Positions 6,861 to 11,963 of a stretch of DNA of 11,963 nucleotides are shown here, piece by piece. The stretch spans positions 1-11,963 of the forward strand of contig DFKI01000141.1 in NCBI GenBank assembly GCA_002373325.1. The letters are read 5' to 3'. A program made the translations under genes and the position numbers. How positions within the stretch are numbered: the first letter of the stretch is position 1; the number at the start of each line of letters is the position of its first letter. Below the pieces are notes generated by a model, which saw only the letters and a list, made by a program, of their open reading frames with translations, was not told where the DNA came from and searched no databases. Source of the DNA: Treponema sp. UBA3649 (lineage in GTDB: Bacteria; Spirochaetota; Spirochaetia; Treponematales; Treponemataceae).

Positions 6861-7532
6861 TTAAATCAAATCCAAAATTTCATCCGGAGTGGAGACAAGA
6901 ATTTTCGCTCCATGCTCCAGTAAAAAATCTCTGGAACGAAATCCCCAGCAGACAGAGACACAGGGCATTCCCGCATTTTCCGCAGTCGCAATGTCCACGT
7001 CGGAGTCGCCTGCATAAAAGGCATTCTCATTTTTCACCGAAAGATTTTTCAGCACGGCAAAAACTGAGTCCGGGGCAGGTTTTCTTCTTACCCCCTCAGA
7101 TTCCTTTTCACCCACCGCAGCACACGCAGGAATAAAATCAGCGAAAAAAACTGACGCAAGATGCTTCACTTCCGAATCCGGTTTGTTCGACACAATCCCG
7201 ATTTTCACGCCTCTTTTTTTAAGACCGCCAAGCATTTCCATTATACCCGGGTATGGTATTGTCTTGTTAAGGGAATTCTTCGCGTAGATTTCCTTCATCC
7301 TGATTACGCATCTCTCGAAATCAGCGTTGGTCTCACCACCTGGAACCGCTCTTTCCATAAGCCGCCTGATTCCGTTGCCAACAAAGCACCTCACCTCGTC
7401 AAGCGTTCTCTCCGGGAAATTAAATTCTCTGAGCGTCTCGTTGCATGAGTCAGCCAAATCTGAAAGCGTATCAAGAAGCGTGCCGTCAAGATCAAACACA
7501 GCAGCCCGAATGTCATTCATCTTTTTCTCCAT
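6861..7532 (-). CDS. HAD phosphatase, phosphoglycolate phosphatase-like
   Basis: This 223-aa haloacid dehalogenase-superfamily hydrolase has all four motifs: DLDGTLLDT (14-22, nucleophile Asp14), Ser115 in IVSNKP, Lys151 in RKPAP, and GDSDVDI (175-181). The helical cap between motifs I and II contains VGNGIRRLMERA, the substrate-specificity signature of Gph/PGP-type enzymes. The CWGFRSRDFL segment near the end is also typical of Gph. It probably dephosphorylates 2-phosphoglycolate (formed during repair of oxidised DNA ends) or a related small phosphate ester; the substrate is not certain from sequence. Its ATG shares one base with the TGA of the lipoprotein gene (TGATG), with AGGAG 10 nt upstream. 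Met5 (7518-7520) has GGAG at 6 nt and is an equally good start, which would give 219 aa. Confidence 0.9.
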   Translation of the reverse strand: MEKKMNDIRAAVFDLDGTLLDTLSDLADSCNETLREFNFPERTLDEVRCFVGNGIRRLMERAVPGGETNADFERCVIRMKEIYAKNSLNKTIPYPGIMEMLGGLKKRGVKIGIVSNKPDSEVKHLASVFFADFIPACAAVGEKESEGVRRKPAPDSVFAVLKNLSVKNENAFYAGDSDVDIATAENAGMPCVSVCWGFRSRDFLLEHGAKILVSTPDEILDLI

Positions 7533-8455
7533 CAGTTCACATCTCCTGTTCCAAAAGCCCTGACAATCTCCCCCGCATTTTTTCTCATCGCATTGATGTA
7601 CGCGTCCTTTTCAAGTTCACCGCAAGTCACCGGGTCAAGCTCATAAATCTGGACTCCAGTTTTTTCCGCAAGAGAAAGCGACTCGGGCAAAGGTTTCCCG
7701 GGCTCCGTAAAAATCGCGATTTTTTTCTCATCCTCAAGAGCGTCGAGCGTAACGGAAACAAGATCTGAAATCAAGTTTATGCCGTCAGGGCTCATCACTC
7801 CCGCAATCTCAAAAAGAAAATCATCGGCAAAAGGAGTGAAAAAATCATGCAGGGTGATAAGTCTGCTTCCGGCATAAGGCTCAAGCATCGTGCTCATCTC
7901 CTCCGAAAGAGAGATAAGAGTTGACACATAGTTTGACGCATTTTCCATGTAGATTTTTTCATGTGCGGCATCCAGCTCCGAAAGTCCGCCCGCAATCTCC
8001 GCCACCTCATGAATCGCTCCGTCTATGCTCGTCCAAATGGCTGGATTTTTTTCCGCAAGGACATATCCTTCCGAAGCGACGATCGAAGAGTTCCATTTCA
8101 GTTCCACAGCCTGATCAAAAAATGGCTCAAGGCCTCCGCCGTTCAAAACAAGAATGTCACAGCTTTCCAACAAAGCAATTTTCTCTGAGTCCAAAACACA
8201 AGCGGAAAAATCCGAAGTCTCAGGAGGAAAAAGCAGCACGATCTCCACATCGTCAATTCCGTCGCAAATGTTCATCACTGGAATGTAAAGCGGATAAAAG
8301 CTGACTGCAATTTTAATCTTATTGTCACTGTCTTTTTCAAGCCCGGAAACTTTTTCAGACGCAGCGTTTTTTTTACATGACACGGAAAAAAGCATGAGCG
8401 AAAGACCCAGCAGATAAAAAAAATTCCTAAAAAAAATCTTCAAAAAAAACTTCAT
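7532..8455 (-). CDS. ZnuA/TroA-like solute-binding lipoprotein with altered metal site
   Basis: This 307-aa protein has a lipoprotein signal: a basic hydrophobic N-terminus and lipobox LFSVSC with Cys27, relaxed as usual in spirochaetes. The mature part follows the cluster A-I (ZnuA/TroA/PsaA) metal-binding fold: KIKIAVSFYPLYIPVMNI, ILVLNGGGLEPFFD, a long connecting helix, LITLHDFFTPF, IAIFTEPGKPLPESL and IYELDPV. Of the four usual metal ligands, only the C-lobe pair is recognisable (His203 in TLHDFF, Asp274 in ELDP). No histidine occurs anywhere before residue 149, so both N-lobe histidines are missing; NPHVW of relatives reads NPAIW. No ABC permease or ATPase gene is nearby. ATG 8453-8455 with GGTGAG upstream was chosen. 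A GTG at 8465-8467 would add four residues and overlap the previous gene. Ligand unknown. Confidence 0.8.
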   Translation of the reverse strand: MKFFLKIFFRNFFYLLGLSLMLFSVSCKKNAASEKVSGLEKDSDNKIKIAVSFYPLYIPVMNICDGIDDVEIVLLFPPETSDFSACVLDSEKIALLESCDILVLNGGGLEPFFDQAVELKWNSSIVASEGYVLAEKNPAIWTSIDGAIHEVAEIAGGLSELDAAHEKIYMENASNYVSTLISLSEEMSTMLEPYAGSRLITLHDFFTPFADDFLFEIAGVMSPDGINLISDLVSVTLDALEDEKKIAIFTEPGKPLPESLSLAEKTGVQIYELDPVTCGELEKDAYINAMRKNAGEIVRAFGTGDVN

Positions 8456-8456
8456 T

Positions 8457-10148
8457 TCACTTCTCACCCATCTTCATTTCTTTAAGGAAAAAATCAATCT
8501 CCGCCCTCACCCGCTTTAGGAAATTCTCTTCCATGCTCAGTTTATATCCGTCGGGAAAATGCAAAAAGAGGTACTCGCGTTTTTCAAGGATAGCGCGAAT
8601 CTGCTCCGAAAGAGTCTTGTCCTTTTCCCTGTGCTCCGATTTTTCACCTAGGCTCAAAAGGTCCCTTAGTTTTTCAAGAACCTCAATCTCCGCATCACAA
8701 AAACCGTCTGCTGATTTTGTAGCGTCGGAAGAAAATTTTTCCACAATCAAATTAAATTTTCCCTCCGAAGATTTTTTTTCGGCGGATCTCATCATGTCCC
8801 GAACATTTGCCCGGGGAATGGAAAGATTGAGTCCCGATACCCCCGCGTCAAAAAGATTTTCTGCTGACGAGAAAAAATTTGAAAAGACTGCCGCGTAGTT
8901 TTTCATTGAAGGCGACGTGAACATTTCCTTTCCATTTTTACCGGTGAACTTAATGGAAGAGTCTGAAAAAGCAGCACCATAATTTCCCGCAGGATTTTTT
9001 CTTCCCGACAAAAAAAGCTGTGCCTTGCTTGCAGGACATCCAGAGGCATGTGTGAGCCCAGCGCTGTAGCTGAAATCAAGGCCGGTAACAAAAACAGGAA
9101 CCGACGAATCTGTCCTGAGCAAAAGAGCGATATATGCGGCTACAAGTCCCACCGAGCCCATCGGCGGAAAAAAAGAAGGAATGATTTTGCACTCACGAAG
9201 CCGGTCAAGGAATCCCGCAGAACAAAATTCGGAAGCATACCAGATTGTTCTTCCTCCCATAATACCAGGAATCTCAGGACGGGAGCACAAATCAGCAAAA
9301 AAAGGAATCCCGCACCCGGCGGCACCGATGTACGCTTTTTGTATGGCAAACTGAGGCTCCACACCAACGGCAGCATCCACAGGAATCCCACGGTCAAGCA
9401 GCGTCGTAAGAGCGGCATCCACGGCGAGTATAAAAAATCTGCACGCCTTCACGGCATCAAGAAAATCTCCGTTCGCAGGGGAAAAAGTTGCGTCAAGGCT
9501 TTCACCGGCACCGCACATAAGGATTGGCTTGTCCACGGATTTTACAAGCTCATCAAGCAAAAGCCCTCTTCCCATGTTTCTCAGATTGCGGAAAATATTT
9601 TTTGAAAAGAGCCGTCCCATCTTCACGAGGGTAATCCGGTTTTTCCAGAACGTCCCGATTATCTCCGTCGCGGCATTCTCAACAAGGCGGTACACAGCTT
9701 CGTTTAGTTTCGCACCGGCAGAAAAATCAAGGGACAGACAACGGCGCAGCTTTCCGCTTTCAGACATCGCTCGAATCAGGGAATCTATTTTTTGAAGGTC
9801 CGAGGCAGGGCATAAAAAATCAAGCAGGGAAAAATCAATCTCAGGATGAGCTTCACGGCATTTAAGATATGCGTCGCGAGAAAAATCAAAAAGCACGGAA
9901 TCAGCCTCAAGGGCAAGGACATGACAATCCTCGGGGAGATTTTTTAAAAGCTCGGGAAGTCCGTAGAAAAGAACCGGTGAGTTTACAAGAACAAGCGTAC
10001 CCGGCAAAATCTTGGTACGCTCAATAAGAGAAAGGACGGAACGCTCAGGCGCATACTTTGAGTAAAGCAAACGCCCTTTGTATTCAACTGTAAATGAAGA
10101 AAGCCCCGAAGCCGATTGAATCAGACGGAGCTCATTGGAAACATCCAT
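8457..10148 (-). CDS. Maf/DUF115 motility-associated glycosyltransferase-family protein
   Basis: This 563-aa protein contains a DUF115 (MptE-like, Maf) Rossmann core: ITLVKMGRLFSKNIFRNLRN (172-191), PILMCGAGESLD (208-219, nucleotide/sugar-binding loop), FILAVDAALTTLLDRGIPVD (239-258) leading to VGVEP, then PPMGSVGLVAAYIAL (328-342) and FVTGLDFSYSAGLTHA (353-368). The N-terminal 170 residues and the basic helical C-terminus flank this core, as in bacterial Maf proteins. Characterised Maf proteins attach nonulosonic acids to flagellin, and treponemal flagellins are known to be glycosylated, so flagellin glycosylation is a fair inference; no flagellar gene is in the window. The start is 1 nt after the upstream TAG stop with no clear Shine-Dalgarno sequence, implying coupled translation. 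The stop lies 1 nt before the ATG chosen for the next gene. Confidence 0.85.
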   Translation of the reverse strand: MDVSNELRLIQSASGLSSFTVEYKGRLLYSKYAPERSVLSLIERTKILPGTLVLVNSPVLFYGLPELLKNLPEDCHVLALEADSVLFDFSRDAYLKCREAHPEIDFSLLDFLCPASDLQKIDSLIRAMSESGKLRRCLSLDFSAGAKLNEAVYRLVENAATEIIGTFWKNRITLVKMGRLFSKNIFRNLRNMGRGLLLDELVKSVDKPILMCGAGESLDATFSPANGDFLDAVKACRFFILAVDAALTTLLDRGIPVDAAVGVEPQFAIQKAYIGAAGCGIPFFADLCSRPEIPGIMGGRTIWYASEFCSAGFLDRLRECKIIPSFFPPMGSVGLVAAYIALLLRTDSSVPVFVTGLDFSYSAGLTHASGCPASKAQLFLSGRKNPAGNYGAAFSDSSIKFTGKNGKEMFTSPSMKNYAAVFSNFFSSAENLFDAGVSGLNLSIPRANVRDMMRSAEKKSSEGKFNLIVEKFSSDATKSADGFCDAEIEVLEKLRDLLSLGEKSEHREKDKTLSEQIRAILEKREYLFLHFPDGYKLSMEENFLKRVRAEIDFFLKEMKMGEK

Positions 10149-10149
10149 T

Positions 10150-11760
10150 CTAGTTGTTCATAAACTTGCCGTAGAAAGTCTCGATGAAGTTGTTCTCCAA
10201 ATCGGGTGAAGCCATGATTTCCTTTCTCAAATCATCGCTGTCATAACTTTCGGCATTAACGGCATAGTTGTCCTTTTCATCCGGATCGTCCTTCTGTATG
10301 CCCACGCATTTTACCACAAGAACGTTGGAACCAAGAACAAAGGGAGCGCTAATCTCATCCTTTTTGAGTGAGAAAAGAGTCTCAAAGACGGATGCATTCG
10401 AAGAAAGAGAACTGAGCTCAGAGACATCGCTCGGAACTGTCGCATAGAACTGTGAGTTTCCGAAGTTCACCGGGAAAGCAGGAACCTCAACTTTGGTCAC
10501 ACCATGTTTTCTGCATGCCATCGCAAAACTGTCGAGCAGAACGATTGACTCTCCGCCCTCATCAATTTTTTTGGCATCAGCACGGACATTCGGATCAAGC
10601 TCAACACCATTCTCACCCTCGCTCATGTCAAAGTAAGCGGAAGGAAGAGTTACGGCATCGGTCTTGAAATTTCCCGCGATTCCAGTGTAATAGTTTTCGA
10701 TATAGCTGATTTCGTATCCCTTGATGTAGTTGAGAACAGTGTCCACGCTCTCATCCTGGCTCATATCAATTGCGGAAGAATCACCGTCGCAACGGAAGAT
10801 TGTGTATCCGCGGGATGTCTGAATCACTTCGGAAATCTCTCCGGTCTTGAGTCCGATAACCTTGTTAAGATTTTCCTCATCCACCGTGATATTCTTCAGC
10901 TGATAGTAATATGAGCTTGTGAGCTTTCCGTCGGAATCAGTGTAGAGCTTTTCGGACACATCCGTTACCGCCGCGTCAAATGTTGTCTCACCGTCGTTGA
11001 TGCTCTTCAATGTGTTGTCGGCATCCAGCTTTTCTGTCAGAGAGATTGCGGAGAGATTGTATTTGCGGAAAAACTCGGAATGCTCGTTCGCAAATTTAAC
11101 AGTCTCCTCACGGGGAAGAGTGTCTGTAGGGAATGCGGCAAGCACGAATGAATGTTTTTCGCTTCCCATCGCGGAAACAAAGTTTTCTTCCTTAGAACAG
11201 TACTTCAGTCCGTAGAGTTTTGACGAACTTCCGTAATCAGATCCCAGAACATCGTCAGTGAAGCGTGAATATACCAGGCTCTTTTCAGCTGCGGTCCTTA
11301 TCTCCGATTTCTGTGACTCATCGGCCTGATTGAAAATCTTTGATGAATACACGCCGTTCTCATCGTAGAAATATGGAAGAATCGCACGGTTTACGGCAGC
11401 CTCGGGAACTGAATATCCGCTCTTCTTCACTGCATTCTCGGCATACATATTCTGCACTGTGCTCTGGAAGGCCTGCTCGAAAATGTAGCTGTACATCTGG
11501 CTCGTGTCATAACCATAGCTCTGATAACGCTGGGCGATATATGAAACATTTGCCGCAAAATCAGAACCGGCCTTGTACTCGATTTTCTGTCCCTTGAACT
11601 TACCGAACACCGGAGTCCTGTTTTTCTGAAGGATTGACGAGATAACCGCTGATCCACCGACCGGAATGAACACGATTGCCGAAATAATAAGAATGATGAC
11701 GGCACCGATTTTTGCTCCGTCCGTCTTTTTAACGCTTGTCTTTTTTTCTTCTTCTGCCAT
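10150..11760 (-). CDS. SurA/PpiD-like membrane-anchored periplasmic chaperone
   Basis: This 536-aa protein has a short charged cytoplasmic N-terminus and one membrane segment at about residues 16-44 (IGAVIILIISAIVFIPVGG). The rest is predicted to be periplasmic. Residues about 50-195 resemble a SurA N-terminal chaperone domain (GKFKGQKI, then FEQAFQSTVQNMYAENAVKK, then SVPEAAVNRAI). A parvulin-like module follows (about 229-359), recognisable from VIGLKTGEISEVIQTSRGYT, but without the usual histidines (GYTIF instead of GYHII). A second parvulin-like end, FSLKKDEISAPFVLGSNVLV, occurs near the C-terminus. The layout resembles PpiD, which helps secreted proteins fold at the inner membrane. ATG 11758-11760 was chosen because GAGG lies 12 nt upstream. 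ATG 11776-11778 lacks a Shine-Dalgarno sequence and would add six residues. It is the first gene of the six-gene operon. Confidence 0.8.
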   Translation of the reverse strand: MAEEEKKTSVKKTDGAKIGAVIILIISAIVFIPVGGSAVISSILQKNRTPVFGKFKGQKIEYKAGSDFAANVSYIAQRYQSYGYDTSQMYSYIFEQAFQSTVQNMYAENAVKKSGYSVPEAAVNRAILPYFYDENGVYSSKIFNQADESQKSEIRTAAEKSLVYSRFTDDVLGSDYGSSSKLYGLKYCSKEENFVSAMGSEKHSFVLAAFPTDTLPREETVKFANEHSEFFRKYNLSAISLTEKLDADNTLKSINDGETTFDAAVTDVSEKLYTDSDGKLTSSYYYQLKNITVDEENLNKVIGLKTGEISEVIQTSRGYTIFRCDGDSSAIDMSQDESVDTVLNYIKGYEISYIENYYTGIAGNFKTDAVTLPSAYFDMSEGENGVELDPNVRADAKKIDEGGESIVLLDSFAMACRKHGVTKVEVPAFPVNFGNSQFYATVPSDVSELSSLSSNASVFETLFSLKKDEISAPFVLGSNVLVVKCVGIQKDDPDEKDNYAVNAESYDSDDLRKEIMASPDLENNFIETFYGKFMNN

Positions 11761-11804
11761 AGGAGTTAACATCCTCATTAAAATATATTTTTATGGTAGA
11801 AAAC

Positions 11805-11833
11805 AGTTTATCATTGTATAAATTGACTGTCAA
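11805..11833 (-). promoter_or_regulatory. promoter of the six-gene operon
   Basis: On the minus strand TTGACA (11828-11833) and TAAACT (11805-11810, 4 of 6 matches) are separated by 17 nt. Transcription would start near 11798, leaving a 5' leader of about 37 nt before the chosen ATG. It is divergent from the tRNA-Asp promoter, and the two -35 boxes are about 50 bp apart. Confidence 0.65.
11823..11833. promoter_or_regulatory. 11-bp palindrome over the operon -35 box
   Basis: TTGACtGTCAA is a perfect inverted repeat around one central base. Its right half on the plus strand is the -35 element of the minus-strand operon promoter. The reverse-facing TTGACT has no good -10 partner on the plus strand. 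It may be an operator or simply a by-product of the -35 sequence. Confidence 0.35.
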
Positions 11834-11852
11834 CAAGGGGATTGAATTTTTC

Positions 11853-11877
11853 AAAAAAAAAAATTTTTTTTTTAAAA
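11853..11877 (+). promoter_or_regulatory. A/T-tract, UP-element-like, upstream of tRNA-Asp promoter
   Basis: A run of 11 A, then 10 T, then 4 A occupies about -64 to -40 relative to the predicted tRNA-Asp start. This is the position where the RNA polymerase alpha subunit contacts UP elements at strong stable-RNA promoters. The tract is also stiff or bent DNA between two divergent promoters. Confidence 0.6.
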
Positions 11878-11881
11878 GTTA

Positions 11882-11910
11882 TTGACATAAATTTCTGTAT
11901 GTGATATAGT
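11882..11910 (+). promoter_or_regulatory. sigma70-type promoter of tRNA-Asp
   Basis: TTGACA (11882-11887) and TATAGT (11905-11910, 5 of 6 matches) are separated by 17 nt. Transcription would start near 11917, about 6 nt before the tRNA. The architecture matches that of the tRNA-Lys promoter in this window. Confidence 0.8.
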
Positions 11911-11922
11911 TTGAATCATCAG

Positions 11923-11963
11923 GGGGGCTTAGCGAAGTTGGTTATCGCGCTGGCCTGTCACGC
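11923..11963 (+). tRNA. tRNA-Asp(GTC), 5' part cut by window end
   Basis: The first 41 nt of a tRNA are present: acceptor strand GGGGGCT, T8 and A9, D stem GCGA paired with TCGC, anticodon stem CTGGC and loop CTGTCAC, with anticodon GTC at 11957-11959. The 3' half lies outside the window, so the acceptor and T stems cannot be checked. The first base could be 11922 or 11923 in the run of six G; a 7-nt acceptor strand followed by T8 and A9 fits 11923. Confidence 0.9.

Noticed and set aside
7532..8455. Zinc uptake operon
   Set aside because: Only the binding-protein fold is present. There is no ZnuB or ZnuC gene, the metal site is incomplete, and no Zur-like operator was seen upstream.
9048..9605. 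Plus-strand open frame of 185 codons
   Set aside because: It lies entirely antisense to the well-supported Maf/DUF115 gene, has a low-complexity basic composition and no recognisable domain.
1..11963. CRISPR array, insertion sequence or long direct repeats
   Set aside because: No regularly spaced repeats, transposase frames or terminal inverted repeats were found on reading both strands.

Overview
This window looks like an ordinary chromosomal stretch from a spirochaete, most likely a Treponema-like organism. The inference rests on protein content rather than any marker gene: an excisionase-type HTH joined to a PTS IIA domain, a Maf/DUF115 flagellin-glycosyltransferase-family protein, a relaxed lipobox lipoprotein, a divergent SurA/PpiD-like membrane chaperone, and a DUF4912 plus GH57-like pair. 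No mobile element, CRISPR array or rRNA was seen.

Layout: (1) 1-578, plus strand, the 3' part of an HTH-PTS IIA regulator gene. (2) 624-781, a complete tRNA-Lys(TTT) unit with its own sigma70-type promoter and a rho-independent terminator. (3) 782-915, a short intergenic stretch with a coding-like 33-codon frame, possibly a dispersed repeat. (4) 916-3233, a minus-strand two-gene unit, DUF4912 followed by a GH57/branching-enzyme-fold protein, with a promoter candidate that would give an almost leaderless message. (5) 3301-11833, a compact minus-strand operon of six genes transcribed in this order: SurA/PpiD-like membrane protein, Maf/DUF115 protein, ZnuA/TroA-like lipoprotein, Gph-like HAD phosphatase, MutS2, TatD-like hydrolase. 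Junctions range from a 1-nt overlap to a 24-nt gap. (6) 11853-11963, a divergent promoter with an A/T-tract upstream element, leading into the first 41 nt of tRNA-Asp(GTC).

The operon joins envelope work (chaperone, glycosyltransferase-like protein, solute-binding lipoprotein) to metabolite repair and nucleic-acid maintenance (HAD phosphatase, MutS2, TatD). I see no single pathway that explains it.

The most interesting theme is loss of functional residues in proteins that keep their folds. The GH57-like protein lacks both catalytic carboxylates, the ZnuA-like lipoprotein lacks both N-lobe metal histidines, the SurA/PpiD-like protein has a parvulin-like module without the usual histidines, and the Smr domain of MutS2 has an altered LDLR motif. 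These are hand alignments to remembered family motifs and were not computed.
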